Notes under the pieces: generated by a model
The model's database searches: none
Seen by the model: the letters and a program-made list of their open reading frames with translations, nothing else
Told to the model about the DNA's origin: nothing
Shown: positions 12,145 to 24,729 of the stretch, piece after piece
Position numbering within the stretch: position 1 is the first letter of the stretch
How the letters are laid out: every line of letters starts with the position of its first letter
DNA from: Antedon bifida
Taxonomy: Eukaryota > Echinodermata > Crinoidea > Comatulida > Antedonidae
Assembly: GCA_963402885.1 (NCBI GenBank)
Contig: OY727101.1
Coordinates: 12,162,917-12,226,916 of the forward strand
Direction of reading: 5' to 3'
Length of the DNA stretch: 64,000 nt
Made by a program: the position numbers and the translations under genes

Positions 12145-12604
12145 ACAAAAGTTATGAGTGCAATAATTTGATTATATTCGAAAATGATATTATTGAGTAC
12201 AAATACAAACGTGAAAACTGAACTTATTTTATAGTTTTAAAAGGGACAAAGAGCGCAATAATAATATTATTATATTTCCAGCCGATATTGAAGGTGCAGA
12301 TAACTCGAGATTTGAATAAACAATTTAATATGTTTCTGAAAATCAACAGACATGGTCTGATGTGTATACCTGTATAGATATAATAATTGAACATTTTGGA
12401 CGTCAACGTGCAAATAAACAAACATTACAAAGCAAGCGGTACTTAGATATTTATACGTATACGTAATATATATAATTTGATCATGCTAGGCTTATACTAA
12501 AACACATAATATTTATATGAATATAGTTTCCCGGACGTTGTAGAAATACAGTTGCCCAGGTAGAAATGCAGTTGCCTGGACGTTGTACTGTATATCAGTT
12601 CAGG

Positions 12605-15600
12605 TCAAATGTACTTGATATGTATTGTCATTGTGCTGGCTGTTCCGGTGGTGGTGGCTGAAAATAAGTAAATGTTAGTGTTGAGAAAATTTTTTTGTGT
12701 GAATTATTAGTTAAGTGTATTTCATTATCTATATTACAAATGGTATGAGAATTGTGTTAATTCATACAATCATTCAAAAAAGCCTTAAAAATAAAGTTAA
12801 ACAATACAATGTCAAAACTATCTTGAGTAATAATGTATTGTGATGTTAGTGATGGCGCTAATTACAATCCGTTATGCGTGAGTATGTAATGTATGACGTA
12901 ATGCATAAATAGTGTGCACTGTAAATACAGGAAAGTCCGGTTATGCTATGTAACAAGCCAGAGATGGGGAAATAGTACGAATGAAATTAGCTGATTTTAT
13001 TCATTAGCTTTACCAGAATTTCCTTGTTTTTTTATTGCTTCTGATTGAATGTTTTTATTATGTTTTTTGTTTGCATTTTATATTTTAATTATCAGTCACT
13101 ATTACATTATTAAACATTTATATTATATCAAAAAATATTTTAATATCTAAAGTAGCATATAACACCTTCTTTGGTACACTCCAATGGGGTCCCCTTAATA
13201 GACGTTGTTTTACTGTAATTTGAATATTCTTCACTTACCAGCGGTGCTGTAATAATACTCTTTTGTAGAAGAAGCACTGTAGACAAACACAGGCGATGTT
13301 CCTCGTTGTTCCCATTCACATTCGAGATAATCACAAATAGCAATCCAGCCAACATCTTCGAGACACCCGCCAAACGACGAATGAATGAAAAACCGTCGAC
13401 CATATGTACTATTAAAATTTAAACAATCATTACGTATAACTAGTACAGTAATAGTAATTCTATCAAGGCAATCTGATATTGCTTGATCAACGCGTTGGTT
13501 CTAAGAATCCTAATATAAGCCTACATCAAACCAAGTTATCAAATATAATGTCAACAGATCAGTAAATTATTATTTATATTAATTGTATTAATACTTACTC
13601 TTCGTCAATGCTGAAGGAAACCAATGATACACCTGGCTTCAAATCTGTCCAAGGTGACGTTATTAAATTATCTATTGAAAACCACGAATGAGTAGTAGAG
13701 CCAACACCATCAAACACCAAATATCTAAGTTCGACACCCGATTCAGAATACAGCGTCAGCTTAACCTGCAAATAAAGATGTGAAGGGAAATCATCATCGA
13801 ATTTATTTTCTTAAGCCGCAAGCGTATTTTTCCCCGAGACTTATTCTGAAAATTGATTGCAAGAGCTAGCCTAAATATAACTGAACCTAACTCTCTAAAT
13901 ACTCTCTCAAAACTATTTTTTAAAAAAGCCCCACTAAATAAAGTCGATAGCTTTCGAACCGGGAGCCCCGGTTACATTGAAGTCCGGTTAAAGGTATACA
14001 TACAAAAAAAATCATGATTAATTGTGAATACCTTTAATAAAACTACAATGGTCTATTCGAAGTTTGATTTTACTCATCTTTTATTTTCCTGCTTTGAGGG
14101 ACAATAAATATATTGCATACGGTAACTTCAACATTTAGCCAAACAGCAGGAAAGATGTCTCGCAGTTTATTGTCTCTAAGACATTATATTTTTAACTCAA
14201 TAAATATCATCTATCGGATCGAGTAATACTTTGCCTATTTCATTAATTCTCTGTGTGGGCTTTTTCTTCATATGGATTGGCATGGTGGAGAGCAAGAGTA
14301 TCGGGTGCGCGCGGCATGATCAATCTTATATTGTATTCACATTCTTAAATTGTCTGCTCATGTTCAGTGTGGTTCACTATAGAAAGACGGGAGACGCAAC
14401 GCGACGAGCTTACAAATGACAAGTGCGCAACATGACAGTTCGAATAATCCGTGCTTGTGATTGGTTATATTATTACGTTGCGCTAACATCCGTACACTAA
14501 TCAAATTTAAATTTGTGTATGTTAAAAAGAAAGAATAATATATAAAATATATAAAGAATAATTTAAAATGAATAATAATACAATTACAATTTTTATTAGT
14601 TATATATTTTTTTAATTTTTCACAGACATAAAGGCGGTACTTTTCTTTGGCCAGTCAATAATTGGAATTCCGAATACAAGAAAGGTAGGATATTGATTGT
14701 AAAACTTTAAATCATAAAACACATTCGTACTGTTCAGACGAAATAAGAACGGTGTGGCATAACTTTGCTTGACAACAAAAAAGGAAGAAGAGACAAACAA
14801 CCCGACTTTTATCATTAAAAAACAGGTGAGACCAAATCAAAGTTTAGCGATCGCTTGTTGATACTGTAAATAATAGGCGAATAGAGTAATATATTGAGCA
14901 ATGTTTTTCGCATTAAAAAGTTTATACTTTCCGCATGTTATGTTATGTGAACTGTTGCGCGTGCGTGCATCGAGCTTTGTGGAACCTGTGAGCGCAACAT
15001 CTCCCCTCCCCTCTTCCTAACACGAATGAAACTGACATTTCCGATCACATCAAAGTAAGCTATATACCGAAGGCCTACAAGATGTCTATGAAATGGTGTA
15101 ATTGCCGGTACAGTATATTTATTGGTAACAATATGTAATAGGCATACGTACTTGAGAGATTGGCAGATCTTTCCAGTTTTCAAAGACGTCATTCAATCTG
15201 AAGTTGCGAGAAGTTTGAAGGTTTGCAGCATTGTCGTCTGTTGATGTTTCTATTCCATTATCATAGGATTCTAGCACGGATTGTTCGTTTCCAGCGGCGG
15301 CTTTGAATATCAAGTTCCATGCTTTATAGAGAAATAAACATACTTGCATTGAATTTTTTGTAAACGACACTCTCCAGGAAAACGTGTCCACTTACGGGAT
15401 GTTACAACCGCTAATGTAGAAAACGCCAGCTAATGTCGAAACAACCGTTAATGTAGAAAAATCCACCGCTAATGTAGTAAAACCTCAAGCTAAATTACAA
15501 AAATGTCTAAATCATGTGCAAATGCATCGATCTTTACTTAGCTATCAGTCTTTCCACCTCTCGTAAACAACCAACTTTCTAAAACGACCACACATCGTAA

Positions 15601-18600
15601 GCAACCATCTATGTTTAATCGACCACCACTCGGAAGTGATCACCTCCTCTCTTAAGGGACCCCTTTTCATTTATTTTTTATTTCATGTCATAGGACATGT
15701 CTACCAAATTTGGTGCCTTTATCAAAAAGTGACCGATCGACCCGTTTTTATCGTGCTAAGAACCCCTACTATACGAGTTGGTCGGTTATGAGAAGCGGTC
15801 CCTTAACAGAGATGGTGGTCGTTCAATAGAGGTGGTCATTTTCGATCAGTGGTCGTTGTGGCAGGAGATGGTCGATTATGAGAAGCAGTCTCTTAATAAA
15901 GGTGGTTGTCCTTTAAAAGAGGTGGTCACTTACGAGAGGTGTGATCGTTACGAGAGGTGGTCGATTATGAGAAGCGGTCCCTTATGAGAGGAGGTGATCC
16001 CTTAGGAGAGGTGGTCGATTATGAGAAGCGGTCCCTTAACAGAGATGGTTGCTTACGATGTGTGGTCGTTTTGCTTACAAGAGGTGGAAAGATATAGCTA
16101 AGTAAAGATCGATTCATGCATTTAGACATTTGTGTAAAATATATAACATTTTCTACATTAGCTGGCGATAGTAACTACATAAGCTCGGAGGCAATTTTCG
16201 TTACTACATAAGCTTTTGACCGTTTCTACATTAGCTGGTATTGATTTATATTTACTACATAAGCTGTTGGTGTTTCTACATTAGCTGGAGTTTTTACTAC
16301 ATTAGCGGTGGATTGTTCTACATTAACGGTTCTTTCGACATTAGCTGGCGTTTTCTACATACGCTAGCGGTTGTAACACGGGAGGTTAATTCGGTTAATA
16401 GAGGGCTAGATTTAGTGTAGATCACCGATATAGTTACGCTATGCTTTATCTATATTTAATACATTTGTTGAATAATATTATTTTATAGAAATTATATTCG
16501 TCGTGTGATCTAATAATCGCAGCGGCGCCTAAATTTAAGAAATTCGATTCTTAAATTGATTTTTAACGTACCACTATTGGAGCAATCGTCATCATCAAAA
16601 ACACACGTGTCCAAGCATGACTTTTTGTTTGATACTTCGGTTCCACATATCTGGTAATGCTTTATTCAAATTTGAGCAGAAAAAAGAACATTTACATAAC
16701 ATATTTTATACTTTCTGTAGATTTTAGTGAAATAGGAATATTGCATAAAGCGTTTCAGATGTGTGAAATTAAAACCTATACAGTCTATAGAACCTATAGA
16801 CTACTACAATACCATGGTATGATGTTGTCTCTTTAGATCTTACTGTATTAATATGTATTGTGCAGCCCTTTGGTGTAACTATCGTATGAAGAATATTAGA
16901 TCTCTTAATGTATGCTACAATAATGCTCTGCGCCATACTTAATGTCTCTAGAAGTAGTAGTGCCAGTGCAATGTTTATTGAACATGGTGTCCCTTCCTTT
17001 AATGAGTACATGCGGAAATCTACCTATGGTTTCATGCAACGTATGTTGAATAGTGGTAACATCCTTGTTGCTTGTGTTTGCAAACATAATTATGCTCCAT
17101 AACTCCAAAATGTATTGTAGATGGAGAAGCATTCTTTATACTTAAGTTTAGATTTTTCTTTTTCTGTTTATAAGTATATTAATATGGATGATATTTCCGA
17201 AATAAAAAGAAATTGAATTGAATTGATAGGCTGTTCTCTGCAGAGAACATGATAATTCGTATATCGATATAAATTTTATCTCATCCCCAACTTTTAAAGA
17301 AAATTCCCATTAAAAATACTTTTTAAAAGCACAATTTTTTTCTCAATAAATCTCAAGCCTATACATACTCAGTGTAACTGTGATTATTTCAGCGGACATA
17401 CCTTGTAACTAAACTCATAGTTGACCACCTCATCATCTGCAATAATCTCTTCTGCATCCTGTATTTTGACATCATTTAAAAGACACGTTTTATTTTTCTG
17501 ATAAGTGACTGACATACAACGTAGATCCATCTGACAACATTTGACACAAGAAATTACAGATGATTTGAAACTAGCGATCACGTGACCTTGTAATACCCCA
17601 CTAGGCTCCACTTTCTTCATTGTGCTAGAGCGTTCAAATTTCTTGTTTAATACAAAACGAGTATCAACATATCCTATAAAAATGAATCAACGGCATCATC
17701 ATCAAAATGTATTTTGTAGAGGCCTACAATAATAGTATTTGTTTCTTTCACAATGTTCTATGTAGATTCAATAAACCATGCGATACTATATTTTAATGAA
17801 AAAGTATAATAATATTGAAATTTATATTTTATATGTTTAATATTATTATATAACACTTTTAGAAACACAATGAGTATTGGGTATCACTAGAATATTAATA
17901 ATAATACTAATATCCTAAATTTATAACGCACAATGTCGTGAAACCTCTAGGCATAAGCGTAAATTATTACCACGTTCATTTTTGGATAGATTAATTGTCG
18001 GTGGCAAATAGATAGAGATAACATGTATTAATATACTGATCTTTGTATCGGAATGACGCGATATAGTCAGTAGACTAGTGACAATTGCAGTATCGGGTGT
18101 GATGAGTATCGTGTAATATAATACCCCTTTTATAAAGGCAATGCAACTTTTTCGCATGTTAAAAAAATATAATTTTTAAGAATTTTGTTTTTCTCTTCTG
18201 TGGGTTTTTTCCTCTTTTGGGGCAACTATAAAGGCAACGAACAAAGCCGTTCAGATGAAACACAATAACGACACAGAAGATAAACAAGGCCAACAGCCAT
18301 TAAGTCGCGTGCTACAATGCATAGTGATACCGGACCGACAGACAGACCGACAGACCGACCGACCGACATAGTGAACTATAGAGTCGCGTCCACGCGACTA
18401 AAAATGTAGGCACTATGATAAGCGAACCATTAAAAGACATCTGATTTACCTTTATAAACCGCCAAAAATGAGTAAGATCTGTAACCTGTATTATTCGCTA
18501 ACTTGTGTGAGGAACCAATAACTAGGCCGTCGACATCAATTTGAAATGCTTGCTCAATCCTAGATGTTTCACTGTAGTCATATGGCAAAATTACCTGTGT

Positions 18601-20748
18601 GGTGTTAAAAGATTTTTAAAAGGAGATGTTTAAATAACGGTAAGAATATCAATACTTACCGTACTATTCTAATTAGCTGAAATGTAATTTAAAGATGTAT
18701 TGTTCCCCCAAAAACATGAAAAATGAAGATTAATTAAATCAGATTTTGAATATGTTATTTTGTAGTTTTTATCAAGTTAATCACTTCCATAGAAAAAAAA
18801 ATAATGTTTTCACTTATAAATTGACAAAATAAATGGTTAAATTCAACCAAAAACCCACTGGCTGGCCGCCAATTTGACAATTTTTTGCTTTAAATTACAG
18901 TTTTTTCAGGTAAATTCATTTTTGTTCGATCCAATTTTTGGTCAAAGTGGATAACTATTATATTACATTAAAATGGCTATTCAACAAAATTTTGTTAAGA
19001 ATTATTTTTTCAGGAGGACAATACATCTTTAAAGGTTATTTTATTTATATATTTATTTTTTTGTTCATTAATATTTTACACAGAGGCGCCTCACAAGGTG
19101 GAATCATCTTAGCTTCAAGGCGCCTCAGATAACAAATACAACATTTTAAAACAGCAAAAAAACAGAAACATCAATCAAATCTTCCAGAATTAACAAGAAA
19201 TCGAAATAAAACATTTTCACAAGTCGAAAGAAGATCGGATCCAAAAATAAAAATTTAACTTAAAAATTTAAAATTATACATTACATACATACATAAAATC
19301 ATTTGCTAAAATATCCTCAATAATTGAGTTGCGCTTACAAGTATAGAACATCTCTTTGTGTATTATAATTAGGGCAGTAACATAAGAAATGAAGCGGATT
19401 CTTATTAATTTTATTTAAAGAGATTATGTTTTTAGTAAATATTGAAAGTTAAAAATAGGTAAAATTTAATTGATTATTATTAATATCATACGTAAAATCC
19501 TAATTTTAGTTGTAGAATTGTACCTGATTGATATAGAAGCCAATAATATCTCCAGTCTCCACTGATATCCACTCAGAAGGATTCATATTGTACGAGTAAG
19601 CTTGGTTGATTGTAGGCGCAGGTGGTAATTGTGTTTTCCCTACTAACTCATATTGAGAAGTTTCCGAATTTATCGGTCTCCAAACTAGGCCAAGCATCCT
19701 TATAGATTCTGTTGAATTCTTAGATGGAAACCACTTCCATGCCTTGATATATCCCGGACATGTGATCGGTGAACTCGCAAAAGCCGATGCAATCTCGAGC
19801 GTGTTGTCAAAAAAGTACCTCTTCTTTAATATGTCATTTTCAGCGGCATTACAACCAGCACACGTTTCTATGAAAAAAGAAATAATAAAAAAAAATGTAT
19901 TCAAGTCAGCATCTGGATTGATGTGGGCCAAGCTGTCTGAAGTCTTACCACTCGCCCATCGAGTAGGCCTCTGTCGGGGACACAATTGCCACTTGTAAAC
20001 TTTACCATGCAAGGAACAGGCAGTAATACGAGTTTGCTCTCTCATCTCTTAAGAGCAGTATTGAAACCATAAACATTATCAAGGATACTAGTGTCTGATA
20101 TGGTTTACGTTTCACTCTGAGTGTAAAACATCTATTGTACATTTTTCTAAATTGCTTGGAAACTTTCTACTTTGTTGCTCTAGCAATAGCTAGAGAAGAT
20201 TATTATGGGCAACTGAGATATTGTGTTTTACCCAGGTATACTTTGAGCCACTTTAACTTTGTTATAATTGCGATGTCTCTCAATTAATGTTTTCTCAAAT
20301 AGGCCTAGTCATTTTTTATCTTACTTTTATCTGCAGAAGCACGAGTGTTGTGAATTCTACAATTTTACCAATTTAGGTAATACTGTTAACACAAAACATA
20401 TTATGGTGTTAATTAAGTTAATAAATAAGTTGCCATATATTGTTTGAAGGTTTGCATGGCGAATCAATATGTAGATATAAAGTTTGCGGTACGTTTTGAT
20501 CAATATAGGCCTACTTCGATCGTCCTCTCAGGAGTGAGAATGCAGAAATTCCAGAAACTGAGAATATAATTACTATAAGATAAGAACTATATCATGGTGT
20601 AAAACTTTATATCTACAAATAATTTGTGGTTTTTTTTAAAACCAAATCTATATTTTCTCACAATAACCGAATTATCAAACTTACCGTTTACAAGTAGGCC
20701 TAGGAGAGATAATAGAAATAACCCTGTTCCACGGTTATCCATTGTCAT
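12605..20748 (-). CDS. Secreted PAN-domain protein with WNL(I/V)FKA C-terminal domain, complete, 9 exons
   Basis: Exons in transcript order: 20748-20685, 19867-19524, 18594-18450, 17673-17402, 16650-16572, 15321-15152, 13765-13599, 13408-13239, 12657-12605. All joins are phase-consistent and give 487 residues. A signal peptide covers residues 1-21 (hydrophobic LFLLSLLGLL). An unrecognised region of about 160 residues follows. A PAN/apple module lies at about 185-275 with the spacing C227-x2-CC-x4-C236 and C247. A short Cys-rich linker (276-301) precedes a domain opening WNLIFKAAAG at about 303 and containing FGGC and CEWE near 425-445. I recall this PAN + WNL(V/I)FKA arrangement from marine-invertebrate proteins, including coral 'uncharacterized skeletal organic matrix protein 5'. 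Function is unknown; an extracellular adhesive or matrix role is inference. The exon 6 acceptor is the weak point: an alternative at 15390 keeps frame and adds 23 residues. Confidence 0.78.
14375..14495. repeat. MITE-D copy (CCAAT-hairpin family), diverged
   Basis: Carries ACGCAACGCGACGAGC, then GACAGTTCGAATAATCCGTG and TTGTGATTGG, then ACGTTGCGCT. The same word order is seen at 30166-30307 and 56294-56399. Confidence 0.55.
15395..15399. repeat. Target-site duplication CGGGA, left
   Basis: CGGGA directly precedes the left end TGTTACAACCG of the foldback element. The identical CGGGA follows its right end at 16379-16383. Confidence 0.8.
15400..16378. mobile_element. 979-bp foldback DNA element with repetitive arms
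   Basis: The ends TGTTACAACCGCTA and its complement TAGCGGTTGTAACA are perfect inverted repeats, flanked by the direct repeat CGGGA. The arms (about 15400-15650 and 16030-16378) are inverted copies built from a short word, CTACATTAGC or TGTAGAAA, repeated many times. The core (about 15775-16060) is a tandem array of GAGAAGCGGTCCCTTA-type words. There is no transposase frame; the open frame at 15778-15987 is only the repeat read through. It is a non-autonomous element inserted in an intron of the PAN-domain gene just upstream (in the sense of that gene) of exon 6. Removing element plus one CGGGA restores a continuous intron. Confidence 0.85.
16379..16383. repeat. Target-site duplication CGGGA, right
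   Basis: Identical to 15395-15399 and directly adjacent to the right end of the foldback element. Confidence 0.8.
18295..18405. repeat. TCGCGTG/CGACCGACC repeat, copy 1
   Basis: GTCGCGTG and CGCGACT words enclose an array of CGAC/CAGAC units and the word ATAGTGAACTATAGAGTCGC. The copy at 21333-21412 is in the opposite orientation. It is probably the end of a dispersed DNA transposon. Confidence 0.5.
18689..19032. repeat. MITE-C copy (TTAA-flanked) in PAN-gene intron
   Basis: TTAA followed by AGATGTATTGTTCCCC at the left, and GAGGACAATACATCT followed by TTAA at the right. The interior shares words such as AACATGAAAAATGAAGATTA and TTTTTGGTCAAAGT with the copies at 28901, 44880 and 50962. Confidence 0.7.
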
Positions 20749-21332
20749 TTATAAACAGATGAATTAGCAGTTTATGCAATGACGACGATAGATATTTTTC
20801 TCTTCGACGACTACGTACGAGTTTCAAGAATAAGCATTCTCACAAGCATAGTGTATGTATAGCCATTGATTGGTTGATTTCTCATCACGTGCCGTCCGTT
20901 ATTCGCATTTGAAGACGAATTAAGTTTATACAACTTAAAACAATCAAGAAATGTACATAGATACATTCAGATTAAGAATAAAGGCAATTCTGATAAATGG
21001 TTGATACTATTATTCCTGAAAATAGTTTTCCATTTAGGCCTTATTTGCATATAGACCTACAGATAGTGCAATACTGTGTTTAGTTTTGCGCTAAACCATG
21101 AACGAGCATGTTTCCTTTGGTCCACGGTTCGAATCCCATCGCCGCTCTCCGTGTGTTTTAACTTGCTGGTTGAAATACATTATATAGCTCTTCGTCTTTC
21201 GGATGAGAGCTACGTTAGTAAAATAATAATTACGACTATTTCTCAGTTGACAGAAAAAGAAGAATAAACTTTATTACATGAACATTTTGATTTCTTTCTT
21301 GATACTTTTTATTCGAGGGAAGAGTTTGTTTT

Positions 21333-21412
21333 TAGTCGCGTGCAACGCGACTCTACAGCTCACTATGTCGGTCGGTCGGTTGGTCGGTCGGTCGGTAAAC
21401 ACTAACTTGAGC
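21333..21412. repeat. TCGCGTG/CGGTCGGT repeat, copy 2
   Basis: AGTCGCGTG, ACGCGACTCTA and GCTCACTATGTCGGTCGG occur in inverse order to the copy at 18295-18405. The array here is GGTC-based. Confidence 0.5.
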
Positions 21413-21446
21413 ACGCGACTGCAGCCATTTATATGACCTTGTTTTG

Positions 21447-21640
21447 TGTGTAATATGGTAACATGTATATAAATATACAGAATTGTGACAAAAAGTGATA
21501 AAAATACAGTAAAATTCTACTACAAAATGTGTTATAATACGAATGTGTGTTATGCATGTGTGGCGGGGAAAAATATTTGAAGAAAAAAATCAATGCCCGG
21601 GGAGTTTATTTGAGGGTATTTATTTCAGTAGTAGGCCTAA
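21447..21640. repeat. Dispersed repeat, copy 2
   Basis: GTGTGTAATATGGTAACATG, TTCTACTACAAAATGTG and GGGGAGTTTATTTGAGGG occur in the same order as in 11258-11515. Confidence 0.45.
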
Positions 21641-22489
21641 CTATGTTTTTAAGCTACAATATAAGGTAACGTTGAGTTCTTTAAATGTAGAAAGTAAATA
21701 ACAGGCATGTATTATGTTTTTATAATGTAGTAACTGCTGTAGAATAATGACATGATCACTTATGAATAATTATTAGTTGTAAACATGGGCCTGTCGTGTC
21801 TGTTGCCAAGACAACATATACCCATTTCGATTAAGTAATTAAGCACCTAAATCGATTACAATATGTGGGTGCGTGTGTGTGTGTTTTTATTGAGATACAA
21901 ATTATTGTCAAAATACATAGACTGTGAAAAAATGTTTGCGTCAATATACACGTCGTCTAGAAACCATGTATGGACGGACTATATACCTGCCTGCATCGTT
22001 CAGTTATTCATATTTTTCGCGATTTTGGGAAGAAATTCATCATGAAGTTAAAGACTGTTAACATTCGTTTAAGCTCAAATTAATTTCGTAGAGTAAAGTG
22101 TTGTGCTCTCATATGCTGCAAGTTTTTGTGCTTTGATGCATGATTTTTTGCTTTTTATTGTTTTTAGATATAGGCCTATTTTGTTAAATTGCTATATTTT
22201 AACTCAATGGTAGAGGTGAACACTGGCTCATAGGGATTTAGTTCCCTTTTGTGTTTCCTGCCACTTACTTCGTGGTTGTTTGTTGTTGTGTTTATGATGT
22301 TTATGGCCATAAAGAATTCAAATTAAAAAATAATCGAATGATTACAGTTCACGGCCACACCTGTCTTCTCAAAAGTGTTTATTACCCGAAACGAAAACAA
22401 TGATACGTACTATACCTAAATTAATCTAAATCAATGTTTAGGAGCGCACCTTGGTCGCACGCGTTTAATTGACGGCGCCGGTGTCGGTA

Positions 22490-23215
22490 GCAAATCCAAC
22501 GTTGTAACTACGTTGTTGCTCGACGTCGATTCACATTTCAAGTTCATTTCAACATCGTATCGACGTTGCGACTGGACGTCGAAGTAACGTTATATCCGAC
22601 GTTGACACAACTTCAAACAGATGACGTCGACAAAAGCCAACATTTTATCGACGTCGTGACTGGACGTCGATTTAACGTTGATATCCGACGTTGAAAACTG
22701 ACGTCGATTCACCTTTCAAATCCAACTACAACACAACGTTATATCGACGTTGCGACTGGACGTCGATGTAACGTTTATATCTGACGCTGACACAACGTCA
22801 CAAAGATGATGTCGATTCACCTTTCAAATCGAACTAAAAAACGTATCATCGACGTCGTCGCTGGACGTCGATGTGACGTTGATATCCGACGTTGCATAAC
22901 GTCGCAAATATGACGTCGATTCACCTTTCAAATCCAAATACAATCCAACGTATCATCTACGTCGTGCGTGACTGGACGTCGACGTAACGTCGATGTTTGA
23001 CGTTGACACAACGTAAAAAAGATGACGTCGATTCACTCAAATCCAACTACAATGCAAAGTTGTATCGACGTCGTAATTGGACGTCAATGTAATGTTGATA
23101 TCCGACGTTGATACAACGTTTGCATAATGACGTCGATCCACCTTTCATATCCAGCGTCTATTCAACGGCGTGTCGGCGTCAGGGTTCGACGTCGATACAA
23201 CGTATTTTGCCATCG
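22490..23215. repeat. CpG-rich ACGTCG tandem satellite, about six units of 90-110 bp
   Basis: The word CTGGACGTCGA or a close variant recurs at about 22574, 22664, 22759, 22863, 22974 and 23080. Each is followed by GTAACGTTGATATCCGACG, ACACAACGT and a GACGTCGATTCACC word. Units are diverged and uneven in length. ACGT, AACGTT and GACGTC palindromes are strongly enriched against an AT-rich background. No transcript or open frame is apparent. Confidence 0.75.
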
Positions 23216-23427
23216 ACGAAGATTTTTGTCAGATTCTGTGGAGTTTTATACACGATGTTTGAAAACATTTAATAGATGATGCCGGCGGTAAACGCCACGC
23301 CGTAAATGTAACCAGAATAAAAGAACTGGTGATGAAGGCTAACCAATGATTTAGAAAAACAATTTTACAGGTAAAATTATGAATTTAAAAAGAGAATGAA
23401 TTAAATAAAATATTACTAACTGAAATA

Positions 23428-23667
23428 AACCCGCCGATTCTCGGTACTGTATCTATTTCCGAAGTATCATAGGAATATTAATTGGTAATTTCACATGTAT
23501 CTAGTAGTAATCTAACCCCTTAATAATCTAACCTTACATGATACAGGCACCACATGTGATAATGAGATGCTAATATCAAGATGTTACCAAATATTCCTAT
23601 GATACTTCACAAATAAATATAATATAACTTAATATTATTAATACAGCACTGAGAATCGGGTGAATAA
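23428..23667. repeat. Foldback repeat (about 240 bp)
   Basis: Left arm holds CCGATTCTCGGTACTGTAT and GAAGTATCATAGGAATATT. The right arm holds their complements AATATTCCTATGATACTTC and ACTGAGAATCGG. A single arm end, GCTGAGAATCGGATGG, recurs at about 61533, indicating a family. Confidence 0.6.
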
Positions 23668-24729
23668 ACCATGCTGTATGTTTATAGGCTTATATTTTGT
23701 TTAACAACTTATTGTAAACATACTATGGGATACGCAATTATGGTACTACGTGTCCGAGGAGACATTATGATGTGATTAATTTTAATGGGAACAATGCTAA
23801 ACAGCACTAATATAAAACGAATTGTTAATTACAATACTTATTTTCACGTTTTTCAGAAATAATTTGATGATTACATACGAATACCAGCAAAGTATAAATA
23901 AGTTATTATGTTCATGTTGCTCATGTTGATCAAGTATGATTAATTCCTACATAAAAGACGTTCAATAATGTAAAACACGAGAAAATGCCATTACAAAATA
24001 TATAGATACATCTGTCCTTGTAACGGCATGCAGTAGGCCTAGGGCTAAAGGTATTGTAATTTTCCCGAAAAATGTAAGATTTCCAAGCATGGTTATGGAT
24101 ACTGTACAACATTTCATTACCGTATTAATTCTAGCTTGTAGGTTTGTAATTTATTGTTATATCATTATAAATAATGTAATAAATTATAATGATTTCTCTC
24201 TCTTTTTTTTAATATTTATCATTTGTATTTAACAAAGAAATAAGATAAGAAATAAATTTGTTTTTGATATTTTACCACGACATAAATGATAACTGCTTAA
24301 CGGATTGTTTAACTTTTATTCATTTGATCAGTTAGATTAACTTTGTATATTGTACTATTTTATTTTGCTCCATTGTGTATCAACTCTCACCTCACATGTT
24401 TCATTTTTGAGTGCTTGATTAGACCGCGTACGTGATCGACCAATGAAAAGCAGGCTCTGTGCGCGTAACCGGTGGTCGCATTTTTAACAACAACATGACA
24501 GCAAAAAAGGAGAGAATTGAAGGGAGTCGAAAAAAGAAAGACCTTTTTCAAATTGTTTTATTTTGAAGAAAAAACTAATAATTAATAGATAATATAAACG
24601 TACTGTACGTGTGTTTGCAGTTTATAATAATGGTATTTATGTTTTATTTACTACATTATTTATATTTTGATATATATAGGCCTAAACTGATAAAATGAGC
24701 ACAAAATATAGTTTTGCCGGCATTGTTAG

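Larger units (their letters stand above)
9530..12604. other. Convergent 3' intergenic region between RNF14-like and the PAN-domain gene
   Basis: Holds the 3' UTRs of two convergent genes and mobile-element debris (9761-9894, 11258-11515, 12024-12144). Apart from these I see no exon, tRNA or clear regulatory site. No confident polyadenylation signal is close to either stop codon. Confidence 0.5.

Noticed and set aside
15322-15390. Longer version of PAN-gene exon 6 starting at 15390
   Set aside because: The phase is also compatible, but the acceptor there lacks a pyrimidine tract and the extra residues do not resemble the domain; the start at 15321 fits the conserved WNLIFKA opening better.
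15778-15987. Small protein gene inside the foldback element
   Set aside because: The frame is a translation of the element's internal tandem words; no start context or family resemblance.
21085-21155. tRNA gene (contains GGTTCGAATCC B-box-like word)
   Set aside because: No A-box, no acceptor pairing and no anticodon arm could be found.
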